Shown: in pieces, positions 31,803 through 44,349 of the stretch | How the letters are laid out: each line of letters opens with the position of its first letter | Numbering within the stretch: the stretch's first letter is position 1 | Assembly (NCBI RefSeq): GCF_000143415.4 | Contig: NW_003314261.1 | Location: forward strand, 5,720,866-5,784,865 | DNA from: Selaginella moellendorffii | Taxonomy: Eukaryota; Streptophyta; Lycopodiopsida; Selaginellales; Selaginellaceae | Length of the DNA: 64,000 nt | Reading direction: 5' to 3' | Program-made: the position numbers and the translations under genes | Notes under the pieces: model-generated | Seen by the model: only the letters and a program-made list of their open reading frames with translations | Told to the model about the DNA's origin: nothing | Databases searched by the model: none

Positions 31803-33966
31803 ATGTGGGCGAGAGCCCTTTGCCTGGCGATCGATGGAAATGCGGGGCTAGGCCGCAGGTTCTCCTGCTCCACGCGCATACACGCTTACGCCCAGGTACT
31901 CTCCGAATGAATTATTTGTAACCTTTGGATGTTCTAGAACTTAGGTAGTTCGCGAACGCATCTAGAGTTTATGTCATGGCTAAGAAGGCGCGGCGAAGAT
32001 ATGAACAGCATTGCTGTCGCCATTGGGATGTCTAAACACGGGAGGTATGGAGAAGAAGACTATCGTTTTCTTTTTGCCTTCTTCTTTTGACTCGATTTTG
32101 TTTTCGTGCAGGGCTTTGTTCGCTCATCGACCAATGTGTGCCGGCGAATGTATGATCAAGTTCTCACAAAATCTGGTATCTTTCACGAGAGATAACAGTA
32201 GCTCTTGCGCTCCAGGATATACAAGTGTTTTTAACTCCAAAGGCAGGTGCTTACTCCTGAAAAGCTTCCTTGCGAAGTGATTGCCTTGTTGGATCAAGCA
32301 AACGAGTTTACGCGGGTCTCACTTCTTGTCATGGCCGAGAAACGCAAAGGCCAGGTAATTGGTTCCTGTTTTTCTTTTTTCTTTTCTCTCTTCTACGTTC
32401 TTATCGTTAAAAATCTCCATGAAGAACTCGGCGTGGGCACCTTACATCGAATGTCTACCGTCCTTCGGTGAAATTCACAGCACTGTAAGTCCCGCTGCTG
32501 CTTGCAACTTCGTTAAACTTGGAAGTGTATGCATAGATCTTCTGGGACCCGAAAGAGTTGGCTTGCCTCGAATGCAGTCCTATACATCGTGGGACGGGCG
32601 AGAGAAACGCCCTCTTACAATCGGAGTACAGGGAAGTGAAAAAAGTAAGATAGGTTTCTCTAGTCTTGTCTGTGTTTTTCATCTTATACTACCAGGTTGT
32701 AGAGTCTTGTCCGCATTTATACGATCCAGATGTGTCGCTTGAACAGTTCAAGCACGAGTATGCAACAGGTTAGCTTCTCGAGCTAGATGATTTTCTTCCG
32801 TGATATTTTTTCTGTTCGTCTTCCAGTTTCTTCTCGCGCTTGGGGTCAAGGGCCTCACAGTGACATGACAATGGTATCTAAATCTTTCCTTCGAGCATGG
32901 ACTGAAAGTTATCACGTTTGTTTGCAGATTCCTCTTGTCGATTTTGCCAATCACGATCCGCGGTCCCGGACACTCTTTTCACACGCAGACGACAATTGTA
33001 CAGTAGTAAGGCTCTCCATTCTTTTGATGTTCTTTACCTCACAGATCCTTTTGGTGTGTCGCAGGTCGTAGCATCTCGAGACTACCAAACTGGAGACGAA
33101 GTAAGTGTAACTTAAGACACACATGTTTTTCCGGGCTAAGAGAACTTCCACCTCAAGGTTCACATTTGTTATGGTGACCATTCAAACGCAGTTTTAGCAC
33201 TGGACTACGGCTTTGTTGTTCCCGACAATCCTTTCGACGAGGTTTTCCTGCTTCGATTTCTTGAAACTAGCTCATATATCTTTGCTTCGTTACAGGCTGA
33301 GATCTTCCTGGAGATCCCATCTGAAGACCCTCTTCGCGAGATCAAACTCCAGTACATGGCGCAAAACAACATGAACACATTGCGGGATTCGAATGGCACT
33401 CAAACCGGTGGACGGCCGTTCACTATAATGTAAGGTGGTAAGCATTTGCAAGATTTCTCCGAGTCACTCTCTAGTGGATTTTTTCGAACAGGGAGGTGAC
33501 CAGCCGAGGCGGGAAAGAAGTGGTAGTTCCTTCCGCTGCGCGTGCGTTCGCTCGGATCATCACGTCGGATTCTTTGGCTGGTAAATGTTGCTGGAGCGTT
33601 TTCTCTCTTTTACATCTCTTGTTTTGCGCACTAGACTTGCAGGAGCTAAACAGAGAATCGGAAGTTTATGGCGTTGTGCCGTTCGCATCCCGGCCAAGGC
33701 ATGACAGAAGAAAAGAGCAGCGAGCTACGAACTTACTTCTCGCTCTCATTGAGGCTCACGCGGATGAGCACAAAAGAGCAATCCAGGCAAGTTTCTTACG
33801 TTCAAGTCTCTAGTTTTCCTTAACTGGATTTCTATCCTAGAGTCTGGAAGCTACTGCTTTGAGACCAGAGCGCCGGTACATTGCCGAGTGTGTGTTACAA
33901 GGCGAGCTTTCTTTGCTATTGAAGGCCTCCACCTCAGAGATCGAGAGGTATGGAAACAATTCTTGA
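31803..33966 (+). CDS. SET-domain lysine methyltransferase, Rubisco-LSMT/SETD family
   Basis: Fifteen exons: 31803-31895, 31938-32044, 32112-32175, 32247-32354, 32425-32484, 32537-32644, 32696-32768, 32827-32873, 32928-33005, 33065-33100, 33158-33241, 33296-33429, 33492-33580, 33635-33786, 33841-33966; 452 residues. SET motifs are visible: SKHGRALFAHRPMCAGE at the start, IPLVDFANHDPRS (the NH motif) and DEVHICYGDHSNAVLALDYGF. A helical Rubisco-LSMT-type substrate-binding region follows. The N-terminus (MWARALCLAIDG...RRFSCSTR) looks like an organellar presequence. The last intron uses a GC donor (CAG|GCAAGT). The acceptor at 33634 was chosen to keep frame, because the nearer CAG leads to a stop. 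Substrate unknown. Confidence 0.8.
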
Positions 33967-33984
33967 GGTAATTTATTCATTTGG

Positions 33985-34176
33985 TTACAATTTTGTTTGA
34001 ATCCATACAATTGCAATGCTTAGTTCTTGTTTGTGGTGGTGTTGCAAGAACGATTGTCTCAAACTTCGTCCAGTGGTATTCTCTTTTGCCGGATCATTGT
34101 CGATCATCTTTTTGATGAGGTCCTGGAAAATAGATTTTGCGCGAGCATGAAATGCATAGCACATCGTTCTTGACAA
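33985..34176 (-). pseudogene. Protein-kinase C-lobe fragment (relic)
   Basis: The minus-strand frame includes IFQDLIKKMIDNDPAKENTTG. It resembles the helix near the end of Ser/Thr kinase domains (DLIxKMIxxDPxxRxT), but the Arg is changed and nothing else of the domain is present. Weak; could be chance similarity. Confidence 0.3.
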
Positions 34177-34232
34177 GTGAAACCATCACTCTTTTAGATA
34201 GGAAGAATTATTCTAATTTGAATTGGTAAAGC

Positions 34233-37193
34233 TCACAAGTTGGTAAATCTCAGGCAAACCCGCGTGTTTGGCGGATAAACGTAGTCCGGGTGATTGAACG
34301 GAATGTCTAGCTCGATCTTGTTCCCGGCCAGCCACTCGGCAAACAAGTCCCCTCGGCTCTCGAGCCTGGCATAGACGAGATCCGTCCGGAACGGCGAGTC
34401 GAGCTCCTCGAGCGCGCTCCTCACCGCCAGCGCGCTCCTCGTCTCCCTGTGCTTGCCAAACCCCGTCACCACCGTCGCCATGGCCGGCCTCCTCGCCGGC
34501 TCGTTGCGGAGCTTCTCCCTGCTGATGAGCAATCCCTGCTTGAGCCCCACAAGCGCCGTGCCTTCGTCCATGTCCACCAGCCATATGAACCAGTGATCGT
34601 TCGCGTTCTCCCACAGGTTCCTCCGGAAGAGCCGGGTGGCGGCCGCCGCCGCGAAGATCTCGTGCGCCTCCGCCTCGTAGCCATACGTCTGGAGGTAGTG
34701 GACGAGCGCGTCCGCGAACTTGGACGCCCACCCCGACCTCTCCAGCCTCAGGCTGTCGAAGAAACGCTGTGACACCCTCCGGAGCTCCTGGAGCGGGACT
34801 TTGCCTCCCAGGACGTCTTCCAGAAACTTATCCGCCGGGTGCCCCGTCTTGCGCATGTAATCCCGCAAGAGATCCACGTACTCCTTGCAGCACTCGCAGT
34901 AATAGTTGAAGAGGTACGTGTAAGTTTGTAGAGTCGCCTTGACACCCCACCCCGGCATCGCGTCGAGAATGCCTGCCACTGGCTCCAAGTCGAGTGCTTT
35001 GATGTAAGCGTCGATGAGAGCGTTGCACATCTCGGGACTGGGAGTAATCCCCCGGCTCCTGGCCTTGTCGAACCATTTCTTCGCATCAGGAGCACACCCC
35101 TGCCTGGCCCAAGCGCTGATGATCGTGCAGTATGAGAACTTGTCCGGGACCAGGCCGGCCTTTTCGATGTCCTCCACGGCCCACTCGGCCTCCCGGCAGC
35201 GACCCGCAAGGCCGAAGAAGAGAATAGCGTTGTTGTAGACGTATAAGTCCGGCGGCAAGTTGGAGTTGAGGTACTCGCAGTAGATCTTCTCGGCGAGCAT
35301 GAAGTTGAGCGACTTTGCGTACATGTTGAGGACGATCGCGTAAGTCACCGTCGAGGGACGGATGCCGCAAACTTTCATGTAGTCGAGAGCCTCGTCGGCC
35401 AGGCCCAAGTCTTTCCACTTGCTGAAGTTGGCGATCATGCTGTTAAAGACGTACTCGTCGGGCTTGAGCTTCCTGGACTGTAGCTCGAGGAAGAGCTTCC
35501 TCACTTCGCTCACTCGCCCAGCTTTCCCCAGCAAGTCGATGAGAAGAGCATACGTGCAAACGTCCGGCTCGAAGCCAAAGTCCGGAAATTCCCTGAACAA
35601 GTCCATGGCGTCGTCCATCCGATTTGCAGAGCCGTAGCACTTTATCATGTTGTTCACCGTGACGAGATCCGGCTTGAGGCCCTTCTCACGCATCTCGTCG
35701 AATAGTTTTCGACCCTGTGTGTAGTTCCCGCAAGTTCCCAGCACCCGGATCATCATCGAGTAGTTCATCGCGTCGTGCTTGAAGAAAGGGACCGACTTGG
35801 CCCATGTAAAAAACTCGAGAGCCACTCGCCAGTCTCTGACTCGCTTGAGCACCTCGCACACCTGGTAAGGAAGAATCTTGGCGTGCTTGAACTTCTCCAG
35901 TGTCGCTACTTTGTCTTTGTTCCAAGTTCCTCCAGCGTTGAGGATCTCGGACAAGCTCGCAACGATCACTGCTCCACGCCCAGGAATAAGCGGAGGAACC
36001 TCGTAAGTTGGCTTCACGACCGCCAGCTGAGTGGTAGTACCACCACTCTCCACGGCTTCTAACTGCGACGGTGAAGAGGCTTGTACCTCGCTAGGATGAT
36101 CCTCAAACCGTGGAACCAGCTTCTTGACGTATCTCTGGAACCTGTCAAACCGCCGGTCCTCTCGAGCTGACAATTCTTCCTCCGTCCTTGGAGCTTTTTG
36201 TCTCGCTCCTTCGTCCTGTTCCTCTTCTACCCCTTCTTCTTCTCCCTCCTCCAAGCCACTCTCTTGCTGGTGATCTTCACTGCGACTTGGATTGTCCATC
36301 TCCTCCGGCAGCACTCCGGTGTATACAGCATTCAAGTTCCTGGGTCGCTTCACCCACAGAGAATGGAAAGGTGGCGGTTGTATCCTCTTGGGCTTCTTCC
36401 TCCTCAATCGCTTCAAAATCTCTGGCGATCGCCAGGGGACCCTCTCCTCCTCGTCATCCGACTCTGGCAAGCCTTGCACCCGCCGGCTATATCTCTTCTC
36501 CACCTCACTCATATTCTCGGCCACCTTCACAGCCTGCTTCTCCCTCTTCTCCTCCTTGTAGAGCTCCATAAGAATGTAGTCGCGCTGCCAGCGGCGGAGC
36601 TTATCGGGGGCCTCGCGGCTCCACTTGTGTCTCGCGTTCTCGGCCTCCACGACGCTCACGTCGTGCCGGATCGTCGCCATGAGCCTCGCGTGTTCTTCCA
36701 GCTTCTGCTGCCGCGTCCGGTATGGGAATGGCATGTTGGCGGAGATGAGGCAATTGTCACGCTCGGTCGGCCCTCCAGGCATCGCTCGCGTGCTGATCAT
36801 CCGCAGCTCATCCAATCCTTGCTCCTCCAGGAGCTCCGCCGCCGGCATTGCCTGCCACTGGTAGATTGGCGGCTCCCCAACTAGCTCTCGCTTGCGCCGC
36901 AGCTCGTGATGGCCCCCCGCCCTCTTCCACTTCCTCTTCTCCGCCTTGGTCATCCTCTTCCTCGTCGTGTCCACCGTCTCCGGGAACTCTTGGCGGGCCT
37001 CTTGCTGCCGCCGCGCTCGCCTCGCGGCCAGATGCTCCCGCCGCCGCCGCTCGATCAAGGATTCCTGCGGCTGCTGCTGCTGCTCCGACGCCGGCCATTC
37101 CCGGGGCGATCGCGCTGCCGAGTCGTGGAGGAACTGGCGAGAAATCCTGGAGCGTACCTGGCGGCTCGAAATTTCCCTCAGCCATACCCACAT
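34233..37193 (-). CDS. P-class PPR protein with C-terminal SMR-like domain
   Basis: Intronless, 986 residues from MWVWLREISS at 37193; an in-frame Met at 37250 would add 19 residues that look less like a transit peptide. The N-terminus is Arg-rich (SRQVRSRISRQFLHDSAARS), consistent with organelle import. Residues of about 60-420 are highly charged, with Gln and Glu runs. P-class PPRs follow at about 480-760 (KPDLVTVNNMIKCYGSANR, FEPDVCTYALLIDLLGKAGR, KPDEYVFNSMIANFSKW). The end (WFIWLVDMDEGTALVGLKQG ... VVTGFGKHR) matches the pattern of an SMR domain. PPR-SMR proteins act in organellar RNA processing and gene expression; the long charged insert before the repeats is unusual. Confidence 0.85.
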   Translation of the reverse strand: MWVWLREISSRQVRSRISRQFLHDSAARSPREWPASEQQQQPQESLIERRRREHLAARRARRQQEARQEFPETVDTTRKRMTKAEKRKWKRAGGHHELRRKRELVGEPPIYQWQAMPAAELLEEQGLDELRMISTRAMPGGPTERDNCLISANMPFPYRTRQQKLEEHARLMATIRHDVSVVEAENARHKWSREAPDKLRRWQRDYILMELYKEEKREKQAVKVAENMSEVEKRYSRRVQGLPESDDEEERVPWRSPEILKRLRRKKPKRIQPPPFHSLWVKRPRNLNAVYTGVLPEEMDNPSRSEDHQQESGLEEGEEEGVEEEQDEGARQKAPRTEEELSAREDRRFDRFQRYVKKLVPRFEDHPSEVQASSPSQLEAVESGGTTTQLAVVKPTYEVPPLIPGRGAVIVASLSEILNAGGTWNKDKVATLEKFKHAKILPYQVCEVLKRVRDWRVALEFFTWAKSVPFFKHDAMNYSMMIRVLGTCGNYTQGRKLFDEMREKGLKPDLVTVNNMIKCYGSANRMDDAMDLFREFPDFGFEPDVCTYALLIDLLGKAGRVSEVRKLFLELQSRKLKPDEYVFNSMIANFSKWKDLGLADEALDYMKVCGIRPSTVTYAIVLNMYAKSLNFMLAEKIYCEYLNSNLPPDLYVYNNAILFFGLAGRCREAEWAVEDIEKAGLVPDKFSYCTIISAWARQGCAPDAKKWFDKARSRGITPSPEMCNALIDAYIKALDLEPVAGILDAMPGWGVKATLQTYTYLFNYYCECCKEYVDLLRDYMRKTGHPADKFLEDVLGGKVPLQELRRVSQRFFDSLRLERSGWASKFADALVHYLQTYGYEAEAHEIFAAAAATRLFRRNLWENANDHWFIWLVDMDEGTALVGLKQGLLISREKLRNEPARRPAMATVVTGFGKHRETRSALAVRSALEELDSPFRTDLVYARLESRGDLFAEWLAGNKIELDIPFNHPDYVYPPNTRVCLRFTNL

Positions 37194-37475
37194 CCCACAT
37201 TCTCGCTCAAACCCTAAATTCTGGAATATGCTCCATTTACATATTGTCACCTTTATAATCTAATCTTCAGTTTAGGACACGTTGCCCTAAACTACCGGGA
37301 AGTTCTAAACCCTAATCCCTCTATTCTTCCAAAAAACTGGATCACGCAGCGCAACGTCTCAAGCATTCGTTTTTGTTGAGGTCCAAGCGTCTTAAAGAGG
37401 AGCTCGAGGTCTTCATCTGGGTCTTCGAGCCTGCTCTTTTGATCGAAGGGCCAACGATCGTTCTTCCCATTTCTG
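37194..37475. promoter_or_regulatory. PPR-SMR upstream region with telo-boxes
   Basis: AAACCCTAAA at about 37210 and AAACCCTAATCCC at about 37306 are telo-boxes upstream of the minus-strand PPR-SMR gene. A minus-strand open frame at 37292-37519 overlaps the end of the bL28 gene and has no support as a gene. Confidence 0.45.
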
Positions 37476-38723
37476 TCAGGCCCACTTGTTGGTTTGCCGG
37501 AGACGCCTCTTGGTTCCACTCTTGCCAGGAACTCCTCGCTTGCTCTTGCATTTGCCGTAGAAGAGCGTGTTCCCTCCTCCAGCCATGTTGAGCCTGGGCG
37601 TCACAAACCTCTTCTTCTTCTTCCCTTTGCCATCTTCTTCTTCCCTTTCGGATGGTTCTTCGTCAATCGCGGCATCGGCACTAGCGGCGGCAGCGGCAGC
37701 CTCGGCCTCTTGGATCAGAATCGGCTTGGTCTGCGCGAGGCCTCGCCGCGAAGCCATGCGAGAGACGTACGCATGGAGGACCTCCTTGTGGAGCTCCGGG
37801 GGGACGTTACCACACTGGAGCTTGAAGAGGAACCTGTTCATGGTCTGGAGCTCCCGCTTCCAGTAGAGGCAGAGATCGTTCTCGAGCTTGTGGTCGGGCT
37901 TGTTGAGGAGGTACTCGTCCAGCCCCCCGGCCTTGTCGATGCAGCGGAGGGCGTGGGTGGTGACGTGCACGCGGATGAATCTGTCAAGGCTGAAGCTGTA
38001 GAGACGCTTGAGCCGAACGTTGGGTTTCCATGTCCGCCGAGTCCTGCGAAGGAAGAAAAGTTTGAGATCATCAGCCTTTGTGAGAAATATGAAAGAGCTA
38101 CAATCGGAATGACTAGCTAGCACTGATAATCGTCAAAGGTAAACCAAGCAAAAGGCCGATCAACTTAGATGGTTCTGCTAAACAATGCAAAGAATGCCAC
38201 ACACGAACATAAGCGAGACTGATAGGGATCAAAAGTACTCTTTTGATCGTCAAGAGCGCTTTTAGAAATCCTCCTAGCATCAAAACCAATTACTCGAAGA
38301 TACACTACCAATGCACACTAGCACAAATTCAGCCAGAAAGCAGAAAAAAGAAGGGACAAGAACACAATGCCAAAACTTCCAAAAGCACTCTTCTGATCGT
38401 CAGGAAATCCTTTAGAAATCCTCCTAGCAAACGACAAATCTTTACTCCAATGCACACAAGCAACAGCCACACAAATTCCAGAAAGAAGAAAAAAGAAGAC
38501 CAAGAACACAATGCAGGGCTGTTACTTACTTGTTACCCCCCTTCTCGCTCACTTTGTTCCCAAACTGGATGTGGCGACCAGCGAAAATGCCACGCTTGGC
38601 CCGGCCCATGATGATCTTCTCGCCATTCAGCACAACCCTGGCCCTGTTACTCTTCATCCGGTTGCGGCACATCTTCTCCGCCGCCTTGAGCAGCTGATCC
38701 TTCCAGAATCCCGATCTCGGCAT
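37476..38723 (-). CDS. Organellar (probably mitochondrial) ribosomal protein bL28
   Basis: Exons on the minus strand: 38723-38530 and 38043-37476; 253 residues. The conserved L28 core spans the junction: IIMGRAKRGIFAGRHIQFGN, then KTRRTWKPNVRLKRLYSFSL and VTTHALRCIDKAGGLDEYLL. These match plant mitochondrial L28 rather than the shorter plastid form. A variable C-terminal extension holds poly-Ala, acidic and basic stretches. The intron of 486 bases is by far the longest among the genes here. It shares a 70-base divergent promoter with EMC8/9. Confidence 0.85.
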
Positions 38724-38793
38724 CGAGGCGTCGTCACATAAACCCTAGAAATATTTTGACAAGAAATTTAGGGCTCTTCCCATCTGGTCGAGA
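38724..38793. promoter_or_regulatory. 70-base divergent promoter, bL28 / EMC8-9
   Basis: The two start codons are only 70 bases apart. The spacer has one telo-box in each direction (AAACCCTAGAA near 38743 and ATTTAGGGCT near 38766). Both genes must share core promoter sequence. Confidence 0.6.
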
Positions 38794-39648
38794 ATGAAGT
38801 ACCAGATCTCCCAGACGGCCTACGTCAAGCTCGCGCTCCACGCCCTCAAGCACAGATCGGCAGCTGTGAATGGGATTCTAGTCGGCAGAGTAAGCGGCGG
38901 GGGCGGCGGCGGAGGGGCGGAGGAGGATTCCGCCGCTACCGTCTCGATTGTGGACTGTGTGCCCCTCTTTCACGGTCAGCTGGGTTTGCTTCCCATGCTA
39001 GAGCTTGCTTTGACACAGGTAAGCGATTCTTCCTCCAGAAAGAATGGTTTTTTTCTACTTTTGATCCTAGATCGAAGAGTATTTTTCCTCCCATCAAGAG
39101 GGTCTTAGCATTGTTGGATGCTACCATGCGAATGAGCGATTTGACGACTACGATCTGAGTGGAATCCCTCGAAAGATTGGCGATCACATTGCTCGCTATT
39201 TCTCCTCGGCTTGCGTCCTTCTGGTGAGGCTATGATCCTTTGTTTTTCCTTCTGCCTCGTGCTAGAAATTTTCTAACTTCTCTTCAGCTAGACAACAGGT
39301 TGCTAGAGTCTCTCGCTAAAGCCGGAAAAAAACCGGCTGTCCAGGCAAGTTTCGTCGATCCTTGTCATGTGGCTTTGAGCTGAGATTGAAGAGTTCTCAC
39401 AGCTTTTTACACGCGATTCCTCTCGAGGATGGCGCTCGGCACCAGGAAGCAGTGATCTCGTCCTCGCCGAATCCACCGCGAACGAGATTCTCTACGATTA
39501 CATCCTGGAAGGGAGGGAGCAAAGTGTCACAGACTTTGACGATCATTTGGACGATATAAGCAAGTAAGACGAGATGGTTTCATTTGTAGCTATCAAAATT
39601 TTTACAAAATTTTTCAGGGATTGGTTGAACCCAGGCTTGTTCGATTGA
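38794..39648 (+). CDS. ER membrane protein complex subunit 8/9
   Basis: Cytosolic-side subunit of the EMC membrane-protein insertase (formerly UPF0172). Exons 38794-39018, 39071-39223, 39288-39344, 39403-39563, 39618-39648; 208 residues. The MPN-like start is MKYQISQTAYVKLALHALKH, followed by VNGILVG and IVGCYHANERFDD, and the family-typical end TDFDDHLDDISKDWLNP. A Gly-rich insert lies at residues 35-42. Intron 3 uses a GC donor (CAG|GCAAGT). Confidence 0.9.
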
Positions 39649-39845
39649 TCAGCAAAAGTACTACAAATTTATAAATGGCCCATAAAAAAAACTCCTTGTT
39701 GCGTTGTCAACGCTCGGTCAATGTGGTCAATGAGGTCAACATTTTTCTTGCATGAGATAGTCCGCCAGTAGACTATAGGCCGTGGGCCGTGGACCGTGGA
39801 CTCTCCCTAATAGTGTTGGTGACAAAGAAGCACGCAGCCCTGGCG

Positions 39846-40340
39846 ATGGCGGCAGCCATGCTCTTCCCGATTTCCTCGCCCGGATTCTCCCACTGGCGAA
39901 TTGGGCGCTGCGATTTCCAAGAGCGCAACCGCAGCGTCAAGCTAAAATCGTCCAATGCGGCCCATCCAATCGCCGCCAAGGTAAAGCTCCAGCTCCAGTT
40001 AATCGATCCTTAGTTTTCTCCTCCTCTTTTTGAAGAACAACGGCCAATTGGATGGCGATCGCGCCGGGAAGGACGCCAGAGATGTCTTGGGCGGCGATCC
40101 AGCTGCTTGCTGCTCTCGGTGTGGATCCAGTGGCTCTGTGCAGTGCTTGACATGCTCGGGGACGGGACTGTACGTGGAGTCCATTCTAGAGAGCCAAGGG
40201 ATCATCGCAAAAGTCCGATGTTTGGGTAAGCCTGGGACTCTTTTCTCGTTCTCGAGGATCTATTGCCTTGTCCAATCACAGGTTGCGGTGGCGCTGGAAG
40301 AATCATGTGTCCTCAATGTGGAGGGCGATGCCATGCTTGA
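39846..40340 (+). CDS. DnaJ-type zinc-finger (CxxCxGxG) protein, probably plastid
   Basis: Exons 39846-39980, 40036-40225, 40282-40340; 127 residues. The N-terminal 45 residues are Ser/Arg-rich without acids, like a chloroplast transit peptide. The rest holds four Cys pairs: CSRCGSSG, CLTCSGTG, CLGCGGAG and CPQCGGR. This is the DnaJ zinc-finger arrangement without a J domain, as in plant BSD2/LQY1-type chaperones for Rubisco or photosystem proteins. The specific subfamily is not certain. Confidence 0.8.
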
Positions 40341-40476
40341 AGATCTCCCATCTTTTTGTAAATAAACCATGGTTTTGCTAGAAATCTTCTCAAGAGATAA
40401 CTATCAAGTTTTTTCTAGCGAAGAATAGTTTTTCGATCACAAGCTAAAGCTTGAGATAACATGGCGACGGGTGTGT

Positions 40477-40498
40477 CTTATCCACACCGACCACGTGG
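40477..40498. promoter_or_regulatory. Light-type I-box and G-box upstream of glycolate oxidase
   Basis: CTTATCC (40477-40483, inverted I-box GATAAG) and CCACGTGG (40491-40498, palindromic G-box) lie 14 bases apart, about 215 bases before the glycolate oxidase ATG. I-box/G-box pairs are a known light-response module of photosynthetic genes in seed plants. Function here is inferred. Confidence 0.6.
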
Positions 40499-40710
40499 CA
40501 GCGTTGCTTCCCATAGCCTGGCTCTCTTTCCAGCGTTTAGGAGAGAGCTCGTATAAGCAAACCAGAGATCACTGCGAATATGCCGCAGATGTTAGATGAA
40601 TTATTGTCAACCACAATTTCCCTTGGTCGCGGCTTCAAGATAGTGTTCTCCTTCCAAGTTTTTCCTCTCTTCCTCTTTTTTTCTTCTTCTTTGGTTGAAG
40701 GAAGAGGGCG

Positions 40711-42525
<1,815 letters not shown>

Positions 42526-42699
42526 TTCTCTCTTTCTCTCTGTCTCACTATAAACAGTATCGATCGTGTTTCACAAGTTAAACAATGGCATCTAATAATT
42601 ACTTGTGATATTGTTCGATGAATGATTGAATCATTATACTTCTTATAGTTGTGAGCAGTTAATTATTCAAATGATGATCAACCCTAAAGTAGTGATGTT

Positions 42700-42960
42700 A
42701 ATCTACTTGAATGGAACATTCTTTGGAGCCGAGGATGTCCAGTCCCTCCTTGCTGTTGAGCAGCGGTCTTTGCCCATGTCACTAGATTTATTTGACCGGG
42801 TGGCTGGCACATGTCGACCGGCTTCTGCCCGACAGTAGCCCCAGTAGCACGACCCCGTAGCGGTAGACATCGCTCTTCGTCCGGTCATTGCGTACTCTGG
42901 AGCTACGTAACTGCGGCAACCAGAGCCCAGTTTCTCGGATGACAAGGAGCAAAACTACGC
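42700..42960 (-). pseudogene. Receptor-like kinase fragment
   Basis: The minus strand encodes, across two frames, the kinase subdomain VIII-IX signature: YVAPEYAMTGR, then after a shift KSDVYRYGVVLLGLLSGR. The shift and short length mark a pseudogene scrap of an RLK-type kinase. Confidence 0.65.
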
Positions 42961-43159
42961 TTTTGAAAATCACTGCTTACCTGAATGTTCCTATTACTCA
43001 GTAGAAATGTGGTTCATCTCGTCAAGATCCACAGAGATGTTTATGCTAGGCACAAGCATATGCATGCATTCAGTGAAAGACAAAAGGAATACTGCTCGCG
43101 TGAGTGGCATACCCAAGACAATAGAATGCTACTACCAAGCATGACAATGCCAAACAATA

Positions 43160-43300
43160 AAAAACAAGCACCATTTCTCCAGGCTCCAGCGCATCAGCAA
43201 TCCGCTTCTTTGTGAGCCTGATATCTCGGGAAATGTCGTGCTCGGAAACTTCTTTATCTTTTGTCGTGAGGCGTTCAAAGTGTCTACCTCCGCACTGTCA
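43160..43300 (-). pseudogene. Unrecognised coding-like relic
   Basis: One minus-strand frame reads GGRHFERLTTKDKEVSEHD then ISRDIRLTKKRIADALEPGE. It has the amino-acid texture of a real exon but no start, no clear partners and no family I can name. It may be an exon scrap left by a rearrangement. Confidence 0.3.
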
Positions 43301-44000
43301 AGCCATGCGTCCTGGAAGAAAGGAGGGAAAAGGGAAATCAAAGCCAGGAGAAAGACTTTCTCACATACTAGAGCCTTGAAATTGGTCGCGTCCACATAAT
43401 GGCCCATCGTAGTATTTCTTCTCTTTCGCATTTAAGTTGAATGGCTCCATCTTAGCTCAAACAGGTAACAAGGAAAGGATCGCTAACCATCTGTGCACTA
43501 CGCAGGCAACAACGCCATCTAAGCATCGCCTCAGAGAGAGAAATCACTCCATTGAACTAGTTGATATTACATTAATGATGTCGCAGAAACGAGCTTAGAA
43601 GTGTTGGTACTGGAATCTCCTCTCTTTTGAGCTCCTTCCTTGAGAAGGCCTTGGTGTGGGGTGGAAAAAGACCATCTTTGCTGTGTTTCAACTTTGTTGT
43701 ACTGGGTGTATTTATAGTTGATAGTGGAAAGAATGTGGCCTTCAATCTTGTTGCTCTTTTGGGGGTTGGGTAGTTTTTGAGTTGAGCTCAAGTTAATGAA
43801 AATCAATGAAAGTCAAAGGAGGTTAATATAATCCCCTAACTACCGAAAGTTTAATGGCATTACCTTTGAACCAAGAATTTTTTTTATATAAAATCTAGAT
43901 GTTTAAGGTATTTCATAAGCTCATGTAGATTATTGGTTCGACACAAACTAATCTTTTAGTCTACAAAGAAAGAAAATAATATATTAAAAAAACATAATTT

Positions 44001-44173
44001 GTGAGTGCATGGAATATGGAAAAGGAATACAGAAATGTGCATCTCAATTAACCCAAAAACCCTAGCTTATATACAGGAGCGAGTGGTCCGGATTGAAACC
44101 AATCCGACGGCTACCAAAATCCACTACGCTAATATTAGTATACGGCATCGTAGCCGTACACTTGGCCCTCACA
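44001..44173 (-). repeat. 3' LTR of the gypsy element
   Basis: On the minus strand it starts TGTGAGGGCC and ends in CACTCAC. It matches 48836-49008 except one A/G difference near 44021. A third copy of this LTR is at 58688-58861. Confidence 0.9.
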
Positions 44174-44349
44174 TCATCCCCTCCTCTCGGAATAATGGAA
44201 GGCCGTCAGGGTTCTCTTGTAGATGGGCCGGGATCTGGAGGAACGTCAGGAGGAGGCATCGGTGGATCTGTAGACGGTATTAATTGCTCTTGATCCCTTT
44301 GTATGAAGCGTTTTAATCGCTACACATGCACAATCTCCGGAGGATCGGC

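Larger units (their letters stand above)
42526..43999. other. Gene-poor gap with two coding relics
   Basis: Apart from the two relics listed separately, nothing supported was seen. The last 200 bases before the gypsy element are AT-rich. Confidence 0.5.

Noticed and set aside
33637-33720. Nearer acceptor (CTTGCAG) for SET gene exon 14
   Set aside because: It changes frame and reaches TGA within about 25 codons. The CTAG at 33631-33634 keeps the frame and joins to a further open exon.
37292-37519. Minus-strand 75-codon frame downstream of bL28
   Set aside because: It overlaps the end of bL28 in another frame and no splice pair connects it. The bL28 stop at 37476 is consistent.
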